Shown piece by piece: positions 27,315-36,574 of a DNA stretch of 64,000 bases. Source of the stretch: Firmicutes bacterium UBA2116 (GTDB lineage Bacteria > Bacillota > Clostridia > Tissierellales > Sedimentibacteraceae); assembly GCA_002331025.1 (NCBI GenBank), contig DCYG01000027.1, positions 30,019 to 94,018 on the forward strand. Reading direction: 5' to 3'. The notes under the pieces were generated by a model, which was given only the letters and a program-made list of their open reading frames with translations, was not told the DNA's origin and ran no database searches. The position numbers and the translations under genes are program-made. Every line of letters starts with the position of its first letter. Within the stretch, counting starts at the first letter, position 1.

Positions 27315-27345
27315 ACAGCCGACACTGAATAATTGTGTCGGCTGT
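27315..27345 (+). terminator. Strong hairpin between fhs and the formate dehydrogenase operon
   Basis: Perfect 11 bp stem ACAGCCGACAC/GTGTCGGCTGT with a 9 nt loop, then CTCATTTC with no real T-run. It could be a weak terminator, or an mRNA processing or stability element between two co-transcribed genes. I see no separate promoter after it. Confidence 0.5.
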
Positions 27346-27369
27346 CTCATTTCAATAAGGAGAACAAAG

Positions 27370-27864
27370 ATGGAGTTTGTATTTGACAAAGAGAAAAACA
27401 AAGAAAAAATTGAAAGCTTCAAAATGTTCATACAAGATCATAAGGATACTCCCGGTGTGCTTATGCCGGTATTGCAGGAAGCACAGGAAGTCTTTGGTTA
27501 TTTGCCGAGAGAAATCATGCAATTAATATCAAGATCTTTAAAAATTCCAATGGCTGAAATTTATGGAGTTGCTACATTCTATTCACAATTTTCTTTTATA
27601 CCTAAAGGAAAAAACATTATAAGCGTATGTCTTGGTACAGCTTGCTATGTAAAGGGTGCACAAGCTATATTGGAGGAAATTGAAGCTGTCCTGGGTATAA
27701 AGGCAGGAAATACCACACCCGATCTGAAATTTTCAATTGATTCTACAAGATGTGTCGGTGACTGCAGCCTAGCGCCTGTTATAGTCATCAATGAGGATGT
27801 ATACGCTAAGGTTACGAAGAATAAGGTAAAAGAATTGATTGAAAAGTATAGAAACGAGGTGTAG
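27370..27864 (+). CDS. hylC: NuoE-like [2Fe-2S] subunit of formate dehydrogenase (HylC)
   Basis: A 164-residue thioredoxin-fold [2Fe-2S] protein of the 24 kDa complex I type. Cluster ligands are C87, C92, C128 and C132 (CLGTAC and CVGDC). In clostridial soluble enzymes this subunit pairs with the NuoF-like flavoprotein. The order NuoE-NuoF-NuoG-like-FdhA here corresponds to the hylCBA-fdhF2 set described in Gottschalkia (Clostridium) acidurici, an NAD- and ferredoxin-dependent bifurcating formate dehydrogenase. Assignment to that complex is by gene order and family. Confidence 0.88.
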   Translation: MEFVFDKEKNKEKIESFKMFIQDHKDTPGVLMPVLQEAQEVFGYLPREIMQLISRSLKIPMAEIYGVATFYSQFSFIPKGKNIISVCLGTACYVKGAQAILEEIEAVLGIKAGNTTPDLKFSIDSTRCVGDCSLAPVIVINEDVYAKVTKNKVKELIEKYRNEV

Positions 27865-27868
27865 AAAA

Positions 27869-29464
27869 GTGTTAACACTTGAAAGATTGCAGCAAATACG
27901 TAAGGAGCATAGACCAATTCTTGAAGCACGCGTCAGAGAGGCAGGAAATGCAGATATAAATGAGGATGGTTCTATCGTTTTAAACGGAGATTATTATAAG
28001 AAGCAGGTAAGAATTGCACTTAAGAACTGCGGGATTATAAATCCTATGATGATTGAGGATTATATAGCGGCAGACGGTTATTCGGCACTGGCAAATATCT
28101 TATTTAATAAATCCAGTGGTGAAGTTATAGATGATATGGTGGCTTCAAATCTCAGAGGCAGAGGCGGTGCAGGATTTCCAACGGGCAGGAAATGGAATGA
28201 GGCCTATAAATATGATGCAGGTCAAAAGTTCATGATTTGTAATGCAGACGAGGGCGACCCCGGTGCATTTATGGACAGGTCTATTTTGGAGAATGACCCT
28301 CATTCAGTGCTGGAGGGAATGGCGATAGGAGGCTATGCTGTTGGTGCTGATAAAGGCTTTATATATGTAAGAGCAGAGTATCCCATAGCCGTAAAAAGGC
28401 TCAGGTCGGCAATAGAGCAGGCAAAAGAGCTTGGAATACTCGGCAACAACATTTTAGGAACAGGCTTCAGCTTTGATATAGAGTTGCGTCTGGGTTCAGG
28501 TGCTTTTGTTTGTGGAGAAGGTACGGCTCTTATAGAATCTATCGAAGGTAAAAGAGGAATGCCGAGAACTAAGATTCACAGAACTGCACATAAGGGTCTG
28601 TGGCAGAAACCTACCATTATAAATAATGTTGAAACCTATGCAAATGTGCCTGTAATATTTCAAAAGGGTGTTGATTGGTTCAGAAGTATAGGGACCGAAA
28701 AATCTCCCGGAACAAAGGTGTTTTCCTTAGTGGGAAAGGTTCAGAATGCAGGGCTTGTTGAAGTTCCCATGGGTACGCCTCTCAGAGAAATTGTATATGA
28801 TATCGGCGGGGGAGTACAGGATGGAAAGGGCTTCAAAGCAGTTCAGACAGGTGGTCCTTCGGGAGGGTGTATACCCGCACATCTGATTGATACTCCCGTT
28901 GATTTTGAATCTTTGGGAAAAATCGGCTCCATAATGGGTTCTGGCGGTATGGTAGTTATGGACGAAGATACCTGTATGGTTGATGTGGCAAGATTTTTCC
29001 TGGAGTTCACTGTTGATGAATCCTGTGGAAAATGTGTGCCTTGCAGGGAAGGCACAAAGAGGATGCTTGAAATTCTTGAAAGAATAGTAGCGGGTCACGG
29101 CGAAGAGGGAGACATTGAGCTGATGGAGGACCTTTCCGGAACCATAAGCAAAGCATCGTTGTGCGGTCTCGGACAGACTGCATCAAATCCTGTAGTAACT
29201 ACAATTAAATATTTTAGAGATGAATACGAGGCGCACATTAATGAGAAAAAATGTCCTTCCGGCTCTTGTCGGCCTTTGATAAAATATTTCATAACAGAGG
29301 CTTGTATAGGATGTACCAGATGTGCTAAAAGCTGCCCTGTTGATTCTTGCATTACGGGAAAGGTAAAGGAAAGACACGTGATAAATCAGGATGTCTGTAT
29401 TAAATGTGGTACCTGCTATGAAGTATGTCCTGTTAAGCCGGTAAAGGCAGTGGTGAAAGGATAG
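27869..29464 (+). CDS. hylB: NuoF-like FMN/NADH subunit of formate dehydrogenase (HylB)
   Basis: A 531-residue NAD(H)-oxidoreducing flavoprotein. The NADH/FMN region begins at NLRGRGGAGFPTGRKW (about 94-109), followed by the [4Fe-4S] ligands C386, C389, C392 and C432. The C-terminal bis-[4Fe-4S] ferredoxin domain uses C479-C489 and C510-C520. The N-terminal thioredoxin-like [2Fe-2S] domain found in many HydB/NuoF relatives is absent. The start is GTG at 27869, four bases after the upstream stop and with GAGGTG ahead; an earlier in-frame TTG lies inside hylC. The FMN here is the likely bifurcation site. Confidence 0.9.
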   Translation: MLTLERLQQIRKEHRPILEARVREAGNADINEDGSIVLNGDYYKKQVRIALKNCGIINPMMIEDYIAADGYSALANILFNKSSGEVIDDMVASNLRGRGGAGFPTGRKWNEAYKYDAGQKFMICNADEGDPGAFMDRSILENDPHSVLEGMAIGGYAVGADKGFIYVRAEYPIAVKRLRSAIEQAKELGILGNNILGTGFSFDIELRLGSGAFVCGEGTALIESIEGKRGMPRTKIHRTAHKGLWQKPTIINNVETYANVPVIFQKGVDWFRSIGTEKSPGTKVFSLVGKVQNAGLVEVPMGTPLREIVYDIGGGVQDGKGFKAVQTGGPSGGCIPAHLIDTPVDFESLGKIGSIMGSGGMVVMDEDTCMVDVARFFLEFTVDESCGKCVPCREGTKRMLEILERIVAGHGEEGDIELMEDLSGTISKASLCGLGQTASNPVVTTIKYFRDEYEAHINEKKCPSGSCRPLIKYFITEACIGCTRCAKSCPVDSCITGKVKERHVINQDVCIKCGTCYEVCPVKPVKAVVKG

Positions 29465-29472
29465 GTATTGAG

Positions 29473-30426
29473 ATGGCAAATGTTAAAATTATAATAGATG
29501 GTCAGAAAATTACGGTTCCTGATGATACTTCTATATTGGAAGCTGCAAAAAAGCTTGATATTGAAATACCTGCTCTTTGTTATGATCCCAACCTTGATGT
29601 GGTGGCTGCATGCCGCCTGTGCGTTGTTGAAATAGAAGGCAGCAATAAGCTTGAAACATCCTGTTCTACAAGAGTCAGGGATGGAATGGTAATTCATACT
29701 AAAAGTGATTTGGTTGTAAAGACAAGAAAGGATGTATTACAGTTATTACTGGACAGCCATCCGAACGATTGTCTTACATGCCAGAAGGCAGGAGAATGCT
29801 ATTTACAAAAATACGCTTATGAATATGGATTGAAATTCAGAGACCATAGTGGTTCTATGCGACCGCAGCTGTTGGATACTTCAAGCCCATACATTCTTAA
29901 GGACAATGCAAAATGTATCCTGTGCGGAAAATGTGTAAGGACCTGTGCTCAGGTGAGTGATAGAATGGTTCTATCCTTCTCCGAGAGGGGATATAGTACC
30001 AAAATAATTGCAGATTTTGATCAGACGCTTGAAGAATCAAGCTGTGTATCCTGTAACAGGTGCGTCACGGTATGTCCTGTAGGTGCCTTGGTCGATAAGA
30101 GAGCCATGGGAAAAATAAGAGCGTGGGATGGTTCATCAAAAGTAATAAATTGTAAATCATGTCAGTATGGCTGCGAATTTGAAATAAAATCAAAAGGAGC
30201 AGTGAATCTGGCTGTTGTTGCCAAGCCGTCTGCCAATGGTCGTCCGCTATGCTTAAAGGGTCGTCTTACGACTGAGCTTTTATATGTTGATAAACCGGAA
30301 GCTCCGTACAGAAAGATAAACGGACAATTTATCGAAACTAATTGGATGAAAATGTTAGGTATCGAAGATATATTAGAAAGAATTGATAAAATAAATGCAG
30401 AAAAGGAAAGCAAAGGGAAGGAGTGA
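29473..30426 (+). CDS. hylA: NuoG-like iron-sulfur subunit of formate dehydrogenase (HylA)
   Basis: A 317-residue electron-transfer protein. In order it has a [2Fe-2S] plant-type ferredoxin (C36, C47, C50, C64), a His-Cys3 [4Fe-4S] motif (H96, C100, C103, C109), two [4Fe-4S] sites (C148-C158 and C191-C201), and a residual molybdopterin-oxidoreductase [4Fe-4S] motif (C227, C230, C234, C260, ending LCLKGR). It then stops before any catalytic domain. This is the same architecture as the first ~300 residues of the FdhA next door, so the two are paralogues, one truncated. It should carry electrons between HylB and FdhA. It lies 4 bp before fdhA. Confidence 0.88.
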   Translation: MANVKIIIDGQKITVPDDTSILEAAKKLDIEIPALCYDPNLDVVAACRLCVVEIEGSNKLETSCSTRVRDGMVIHTKSDLVVKTRKDVLQLLLDSHPNDCLTCQKAGECYLQKYAYEYGLKFRDHSGSMRPQLLDTSSPYILKDNAKCILCGKCVRTCAQVSDRMVLSFSERGYSTKIIADFDQTLEESSCVSCNRCVTVCPVGALVDKRAMGKIRAWDGSSKVINCKSCQYGCEFEIKSKGAVNLAVVAKPSANGRPLCLKGRLTTELLYVDKPEAPYRKINGQFIETNWMKMLGIEDILERIDKINAEKESKGKE

Positions 30427-30430
30427 TAGA

Positions 30431-33100
30431 GTGAATATTACTATAGACGGCATTCGGTATGAGATAAAAAAGAATATTACAATTTTACAAGCATGTAAGG
30501 ATGCCGGCATAAACATTCCTACTTTGTGTCATGATGAAAGGCTTAATCCTTTCTCATCGTGTAGATTATGTTTAGTTGAAGTGGAGGGAACTAAGAATCC
30601 GGTTACCTCATGCAGTACTATTGCAAGGGATAACATGGTAGTTAATACAAAATCTAAGGATGTTATAAAAGCAAGAAGAGATGTGCTTAATTTAATAATA
30701 TCTAATCATCCTATGGAGTGCTTGACCTGCGATAAATCCGGAAATTGCAAGCTTCAGGATTACAGCTATGAATACGGTGTTGTTGAAGGAACTTTTAAGG
30801 GAGCAAAGAGAGCACCGAAGACAGATACATCCAATCCGTTTTATGATTATGATGCAAGAAAATGTATACTTTGCGGACTTTGTGTAAGAGTTTGTGACGA
30901 ATTACAGGGAACTTCAGCCATCGGATTAGAGAACAGAGGATTTGATGCGGTTGTTACCACTCCATATAATGAAGGTCTGATTAATTCAAAGTGTGTTTCC
31001 TGCGGAAATTGTGTATCGGTTTGTCCGGTGGGAGCATTGAGTCCCAAGAAACAGAAATACAGATATTGGGAAACCAAGAAGATTAGAACTACCTGCTCCT
31101 ACTGCGGTGTCGGCTGTCAGATGGATTTAGTCGTAAAGGGAGATAAAGTAGTTGACGTTGAACCTGCAAAGGATGCGTTAAATAACGGTCTTCTTTGTGT
31201 AAAGGGTAAATTTGCATATAAATTTATTAATCATCCCGACAGGTTGAAGACACCTCTTATAAAGAGAAACGGCAGGTTTGAAGAAGCTACATGGGATGAG
31301 GCGTACAGATATATCCGAAAAAAAGTAAATGAGCTTAAGCCGGAATACGGGGCAGACTCTTTTGCAGGTCTGACTTCGGCAAGATGTACCAATGAAGAGA
31401 ATTATTTATTCCAAAAGCTTTTCAGAGCGGTTATAGGTACAAATAACGTAGATCATTGCGCACGCCTCTGACATTCCTCTACAGTTGCAGGTCTTGCAAC
31501 TACATTAGGCAGCGGTGCTATGACAAACAGTATAGAGGAAATAACAGATACGGATGCAATGTTTGTAATTGGTTCAAACACTACAGAAAACCATCCCATC
31601 ATCGGTGCAAGAATGAAGCAGGCGGTAAGAAAGGGTTCTAAGCTTATAGTTGCTGATCCGAGAAGAATTGAGCTTGTCGATTACGCAGATGTATATTTGC
31701 AGCTGAAGCCTGGTACAAATATTGCTTTGTTAAACGGCATGATGAACGTGATCCTTGAGAAGGGATTGTATGATGAGACATATATAAATGAACGATGTGA
31801 AAATTTTGAGGAATTAGTTAATGTAATCAGGGAATACACACCTGAAAGGGCAGCAGAAATTTGTGGAGTCAAATCAGAAGATATAATAAAAGCAGCAACA
31901 ATTTACGGAGAAGCTGATAAGGCCGGCATTTATTATACAATGGGTGTCACTCAGCACACTACGGGAACAAATGCGGTTATGAGCATTTCCAATTTAGCAA
32001 TGTTGTGCGGAAATATCGGTAAGGAAAGTGCAGGAGTAAATCCCCTGAGAGGGCAAAACAATGTGCAGGGTGCCTGTGATATGGGCGGACTGCCGGCAGA
32101 TTTACCGGGATACCAGAAGGTTTTCAAGCCGGAGGTAATAGAGAAATTTGAAAATGCCTGGAGAGTAAAGCTTTCACCAAAGCCGGGACTGACTATACCG
32201 GAAATATTTAACGGTGTTCATGACGGCTCAATAAAGTTCTTGTATATTATGGGGGAAAACCCGATGGTTTCCGACCCGGATATAAATCATGTAAAGGGAG
32301 TCTTGGAGCATGTGAACTTTCTTGTAGTCCAGGACATATTTATGACGGAGACGGCGGAATATGCAGATGTAGTACTTCCCGCAGCATCCTTCGCAGAAAA
32401 GGACGGAACCTTTTCAAATACAGAAAGAAGGGTACAAAGAGTGAGAAAGGCAATTAAACCCGTTGGGGAATCAAAGCCGGATTGGCAGATTCTTATGGAA
32501 TTAATGAATTATCTCGGATTTGAAAAGAAATATTTGCATCCGGAAAATATAATGGAAGAAATAAGCTCATTAACTCCATCCTATGGCGGAATTACCTATG
32601 ACCGGATAAATAATGGCGGAATTCAATGGCCTTGTCCTGATAAGCATCATCCCGGAACAAAGTATCTGCATAAGGGAACGATGGCAAGGGGAAGAGGATT
32701 GTTCATGCCTGCCGAATATGTTGAAAGCGCGGAAATGCCGGACAGTGAATATCCGTATATATTTACTACAGGAAGGATTCTATATCACTACCATACAAGA
32801 ACTATGACAGGAAGGGTTGAGGGAATAAATGAAATTGCTCCTTCATCCTATGTTGAAATAAATGAAGTGGATGCCAATAAGCTTGGGATAAGAAATGGTG
32901 ACAGAGTTAAATTAACTTCAAGAAGAGGACAGATTGAAACCACCGCAAAAATTTCTGAAATAATCGATGAAAATGTATTGTTTATGCCATTTCATTTTGC
33001 GGATGGAGCAGCTAACTATCTTACCAACTCCGCAACTGACCCCATAGCAAAAATTTCGGAGCTGAAGGTAGCGGCAGTCAGAATAGAGAAGGCAAAGTAA
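30431..33100 (+). CDS. fdhA: Selenocysteine formate dehydrogenase catalytic subunit (UGA read through)
   Basis: An 889-residue molybdenum/tungsten formate dehydrogenase read through an in-frame TGA at 31469-31471 as Sec347. The context is DHCARL-U-HSSTVAGL, the standard FdhF/FdhA site. A bacterial SECIS hairpin follows at once. The N-terminus repeats the HylA layout: [2Fe-2S] (C33, C44, C47, C61), His-Cys3, C145-C155, C188-C198, then the pterin-domain [4Fe-4S] C222, C225, C229 and C256. The molybdopterin domains and the C-terminal MPT-binding barrel follow (RTMTGRVEGINEIAPSSYVE). The start is GTG, with AAGGAG 7 nt upstream. It oxidises formate to CO2 reversibly. Standard gene calling would split it in two. 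Confidence 0.95.
31469..31505 (+). promoter_or_regulatory. Bacterial SECIS element of fdhA
   Basis: Immediately after the UGA, AGTTGCA (31483-31489) pairs with TGCAACT (31495-31501) around an apical GGTCT loop. The GGUCU loop and distance match the E. coli fdhF SECIS recognised by SelB. Confidence 0.85.
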
Positions 33101-33136
33101 TTAACACAGTTGAATGCTTAAGGAACGGTGATTAAA

Positions 33137-33745
33137 ATGAAAAAATTCGGAACAGCAATTATATTGGCCGGAGGTAAAAGCTCCAGGATGGGCTTTGACA
33201 AGCAGCTTCTTAAAATAAATGAAAGAAGCCTGATGGATAGGATGATTCAAAAGCTTAACCGCGAGTTTGAGGAAATAATAATTGTGACCAATAAACCGGA
33301 GTTATATATCGGTTTATCACACAAAATTACAAAGGATATACTTAAGGATATGGGAGCCCTTGGAGGTATACATGCGGGGTTAAGCCATTCCTCAAGTAGT
33401 CTTGCTTTTGTAGCTGCATGTGATATGCCAAATATAAATATGGAATATGTACGCTATTTGAAGGATAGGTTGAATGATAATAATTCCCTTGGCTGTGTTA
33501 CTGAATTCGGAGATTGGATTGAACCGTTCTGCAGCTTTTATTCGGTTGAGCTTATAAAAAATATCGAGAAATATCTTGAATCCGGAAGACGTTCTGTCCA
33601 TGGATTAATTAAGGATGTTGATGTAGACCATATAGAAGAAAGAGATGCACGTAAATTCAGTCCTAACTGGGATATGTTTCTTAATCTGAATACGAAAGAG
33701 GACTTAAGCAAATTCCTGTTAAATGCAGGTGGTTGGAGTAGCTGA
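33137..33745 (+). CDS. mobA: Molybdenum cofactor guanylyltransferase
   Basis: A 202-residue nucleotidyltransferase that attaches GMP to the molybdopterin cofactor, giving the guanine dinucleotide form used by formate dehydrogenases. The N-terminal IILAGGKSSRMGFDKQLL is the GTP-binding signature, and AACDMPNIN carries the metal-binding Asp. The ATG at 33137 is preferred over the GTG three codons before, by distance from AAGGAA. It lies downstream of fdhA and shares one base with fdhD (TGATG), so cofactor maturation is coupled to the enzyme. Confidence 0.9.
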   Translation: MKKFGTAIILAGGKSSRMGFDKQLLKINERSLMDRMIQKLNREFEEIIIVTNKPELYIGLSHKITKDILKDMGALGGIHAGLSHSSSSLAFVAACDMPNINMEYVRYLKDRLNDNNSLGCVTEFGDWIEPFCSFYSVELIKNIEKYLESGRRSVHGLIKDVDVDHIEERDARKFSPNWDMFLNLNTKEDLSKFLLNAGGWSS

Positions 33746-34524
33746 TGGATACCACAAGGAAGTACGAAATAATAAAGATTAAAGGGGACACTTCGGACAT
33801 ATTAGAGGATGAGGTAATAATTGAATACCCCTTCACCATATTTATAGATGATGAAGAAATAATTACGCTTTTGTGCACTCCTAAGTCCTTAGAGGAGCTT
33901 GCTGTGGGATTTTTATATTCCGAAGGATATATTAATTCCTCGGATGCGGTAGAAAAAGTTCTGCTTAATGAAGAAAAGGGAAGGGCATACGTATATTTAA
34001 AATACAGAAAGATGATGAATGAGAACCTGTCAGGTAAGCGGGCTATAACATCAGGCTGCGGCAAGGGAACCGTGTTTTATAATGTGCTTGATTTAATAAA
34101 GTGCAGGAAGATTGAGAAGACAGTAAATATTCATAAAGATACGGTAATAAAACTAAGCAAATTATTCAATCAAAAGTCGGAGCTTTTCCTGAACACGGGA
34201 GGAGTTCACAGCTGCGGATTGTGTGATAATGAAAAAATACTGTATTTTGAAGAGGATATAGGAAGACACAATGCATTGGACAAAATTTTAGGAATCAGCT
34301 TAATTGAGGGAATCGATTTGTCAGATAAAATTGTAATAACAAGTGGCAGAATATCCTCGGAGATGCTTATAAAAACCGCAAAGAGAGGAATACCTGCTAT
34401 TATTTCACGGTCGGCTCCAACCAGCCTGGCTATTGATATGGCCAAAGAGCTGAATATATTATTGATTGGCTTTGCAAGAGGAGAAAAAATGAATGTCTAT
34501 ACATGCTTTCAAAGCATAAAATAA
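33745..34524 (+). CDS. fdhD: FdhD, sulfurtransferase for formate dehydrogenase
   Basis: A 259-residue FdhD. The E. coli protein passes sulfur from IscS to the metal of the pterin cofactor, and formate dehydrogenases are inactive without it. Family blocks are seen: ELAVGFLYSEGYI, TSGCGKGT, FLNTGGVHSCGLC, YFEEDIGRHNALDKILG and ITSGRISSEML. The cysteine that family members carry as a CxxC in the first loop appears here as a single C105, while a C157-x2-C160 pair lies in the second block. It is the last gene of the operon and ends at the terminator at 34535-34578. Confidence 0.9.
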   Translation: MDTTRKYEIIKIKGDTSDILEDEVIIEYPFTIFIDDEEIITLLCTPKSLEELAVGFLYSEGYINSSDAVEKVLLNEEKGRAYVYLKYRKMMNENLSGKRAITSGCGKGTVFYNVLDLIKCRKIEKTVNIHKDTVIKLSKLFNQKSELFLNTGGVHSCGLCDNEKILYFEEDIGRHNALDKILGISLIEGIDLSDKIVITSGRISSEMLIKTAKRGIPAIISRSAPTSLAIDMAKELNILLIGFARGEKMNVYTCFQSIK

Positions 34525-34534
34525 GATACTGTCG

Positions 34535-34578
34535 GATACTGATAATTATTCAATATTAATTTCAGTATCATTTTTTTT
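34535..34578 (+). terminator. Terminator of the formate dehydrogenase operon
   Basis: GATACTGA (34535-34542) pairs with TCAGTATC (34562-34569), followed by a run of T to 34578. It overlaps the 3' end of the convergent EamA gene. Confidence 0.7.
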
Positions 34579-35433
34579 ATCCTTAACTATTGATACAATC
34601 AATACTCCCGCTAATATCAATATACATGCTATTATATTCCGAACGGTTAACGGTTCTTTTAAAAATATAATTCCAAGAATAATGCTTGTTATAGGCTCAA
34701 ACATACCTACTATGGATGTAATAGTGGGACCTGCGTGTTTTACGCCAATTAGTATGAAAGAATTTGCTAAGAATGATGCAAAAAAAGCAACTGATAGTGT
34801 AAATAACCAACCTACAGGGGTTATATCAAATACTAATGTCCTACTTAATATGCCGAATAAAAATAAATAAACAGATGAAAATATGGATAGATAAAAGGTT
34901 ATTTTAAAGGGATACATAGAATTTAATCCGCTTTTATCGATATAAATCAAATGTGCTGCAAATATTACACCTGAAACAAATGAAAGGAATACACCAAGCA
35001 AGCTGAAATTTCCTTCTAAAAACATCATTACTCCTATAGTTGAAAGAATTAATGCAACAATTATTTCTTTACTGACTTTCTCCTTAAATATCATAATGCA
35101 TGCAGCAGTAACCAGCACAGGATAAATATAATGAATGGTGGTAGACATGCCCACAGATATATAATTGAATGAGCCGTAAAGGGTAAGTGCCGTCAATGTA
35201 GGACCTAAAGAGCTTAAAACTGCTAGTTTTTTTGTTTCTATCTTGTTTATTTTTACAGGAATGTTATTGAATTTCAGCATAAAAAAAAGAAGGGGAATGG
35301 AAAGGAAGTTTCTATAAAAGGTCAGGGATAAAGAATTGCTTCCTTCCATATATGACATTTTGCCAAGAATCGGCGTAAATCCATAAATAAAAGCTGCCAA
35401 TATTCCAAAAAATATGCCCTTTGTTCTGTTCAT
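34546..35433 (-). CDS. EamA/DMT-family permease
   Basis: A 295-residue drug/metabolite transporter with ten hydrophobic helices in two EamA repeats (first near GILAAFIYGFTPILGKMSYM, second near GVFLSFVSGVIFAAHLIYID). Such proteins often export amino acids or metabolites; the substrate cannot be told. The ATG at 35433 has GAGGG 8 nt upstream; an upstream TTG is less likely. It lies 23 bp after the SEC-C gene on the same strand and is probably co-transcribed. The C-terminus is charged and cytoplasmic. Confidence 0.85.
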   Translation of the reverse strand: MNRTKGIFFGILAAFIYGFTPILGKMSYMEGSNSLSLTFYRNFLSIPLLFFMLKFNNIPVKINKIETKKLAVLSSLGPTLTALTLYGSFNYISVGMSTTIHYIYPVLVTAACIMIFKEKVSKEIIVALILSTIGVMMFLEGNFSLLGVFLSFVSGVIFAAHLIYIDKSGLNSMYPFKITFYLSIFSSVYLFLFGILSRTLVFDITPVGWLFTLSVAFFASFLANSFILIGVKHAGPTITSIVGMFEPITSIILGIIFLKEPLTVRNIIACILILAGVLIVSIVKDKKNDTEINIE

Positions 35434-35456
35434 TCTTTTATCCCTCAAAATTGCGG

Positions 35457-35954
35457 TTATTTACCACAGCATTTTTTATATTTTTTACCTGAACCGCATG
35501 GACATGGATCATTTCTTCCAATCTTATTTTCATTTATAACTATTTTTGATCTGTTATAATCCTTCTTAATTTGCTTTCTTTTTTCTTCGTCAAAAATATT
35601 GTTCCATTCATCCATTCCATAAAGCCACTCAGCTTTTGCATCATGCATGTTCCATAATAGCTTTTCAAAATCAAATTCTGCTTTAATTTCCGAATCTTCA
35701 GTTAAATCCTCCAATACCAGTAATTCTTTAAAGCTGTTGTTAGCTCCGTCGAGAAAACCGATAAATTGAACTGCGTTCATATCGTTCTTTTCTGCTAAAT
35801 CCTTAATTATCCCTTCAACAACAGGGTTTTTATTTTCAAGAATATTTTTATAGTATTCAGCCTCTTTTCCCATATAATCCTTGAAAAAATCATTATATTC
35901 TTGTTGAGTTTTAATATTCTCTAAATTTTCAGTCCATTCTGTATATAAACTCAT
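35457..35954 (-). CDS. SEC-C motif protein of unknown function
   Basis: A 165-residue soluble protein ending in a SEC-C zinc-binding motif (RNDPCPCGSGKKYKKCC), the same metal-binding tail that SecA uses to contact SecB and ribosomes. The rest is helical and acidic, with no family I recognise. The start is the ATG at 35954, 5 nt after GGAGG; the ATG at 35966 sits upstream of that box. Partner or substrate is unknown. Confidence 0.8.
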   Translation of the reverse strand: MSLYTEWTENLENIKTQQEYNDFFKDYMGKEAEYYKNILENKNPVVEGIIKDLAEKNDMNAVQFIGFLDGANNSFKELLVLEDLTEDSEIKAEFDFEKLLWNMHDAKAEWLYGMDEWNNIFDEEKRKQIKKDYNRSKIVINENKIGRNDPCPCGSGKKYKKCCGK

Positions 35955-36030
35955 AAAATCCTCCATTAGTTTTAATAGCCTCTAACTGTATTTTAACAGC
36001 ATTATTTTAAAAATTCAAGGAAAATTGAAT

Positions 36031-36055
36031 TAAAAAAGCCGCTTTTAAGCGGCTA
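36031..36055 (-). terminator. Terminator after mscL
   Basis: On the minus strand AGCCGCTT/AAGCGGCT forms a GC-rich stem followed by TTTTTT. A plain intergenic stretch of about 80 bp follows up to the SEC-C gene. Confidence 0.75.
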
Positions 36056-36065
36056 ATTTTATATG

Positions 36066-36491
36066 CTAATTGTTTTTCAGTAAATCTCTGATCTCCGTAA
36101 GCAGCTCTTCCTGAGTGGGCCCCTTTGGTTCTTCCGGAGCCGGTGCTGCCTCCTGTTGTTTTATAAATTTACCTTTTGATTTATTTATCAATTTTATAAA
36201 AATGAAGATTGATATTGCAACAATTAAGAAATCAACCACATTTTGTATAAAATTACCGTACATTATTGCGGCTTCAGGCTTAATTATAGTTTCACCCTCC
36301 ATTACTGCAGGACTCATAACATATTTCAATGATTTAAAATCCATACCGGCCATAAAATATCCAAGTAAAGGCATTATTAAATCATTAACTATCGATGTTA
36401 CGATTTTCCCGAAGGCACCACCTATTATAACGCCCACTGCCAAATCTAAAACATTTCCCTTGAATGCAAACTCTTTAAATTCTTTCCACAT
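36066..36491 (-). CDS. mscL: Large-conductance mechanosensitive channel
   Basis: A 141-residue pentameric membrane channel that opens on membrane tension to release solutes during hypo-osmotic shock. The N-terminal amphipathic helix and first transmembrane helix are seen as FKEFAFKGNVLDLAVGVIIGGAFG in register, cut here for brevity around FAFKGNVLDLAVGVIIG; the second helix is near VVDFLIVAISIFIFIKL. A charged C-terminal bundle follows, with a Pro/Ala/Glu-rich linker. Length is normal. CGGAGGA precedes the ATG. It has its own terminator. Confidence 0.95.
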   Translation of the reverse strand: MWKEFKEFAFKGNVLDLAVGVIIGGAFGKIVTSIVNDLIMPLLGYFMAGMDFKSLKYVMSPAVMEGETIIKPEAAIMYGNFIQNVVDFLIVAISIFIFIKLINKSKGKFIKQQEAAPAPEEPKGPTQEELLTEIRDLLKNN

Positions 36492-36574
36492 AGCTTCCTC
36501 CGAAAGTATAAAATTATCATATTAACATTTATACCCAAAATAAAGCTATTTAACAATTAATTAGCAGAGAAATA

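Noticed and set aside
30431..33100. Two separate genes or a pseudogene split at the TGA at 31469
   Set aside because: The residues either side of the TGA are the standard selenocysteine site of formate dehydrogenase, and a SECIS hairpin follows; it is one gene.
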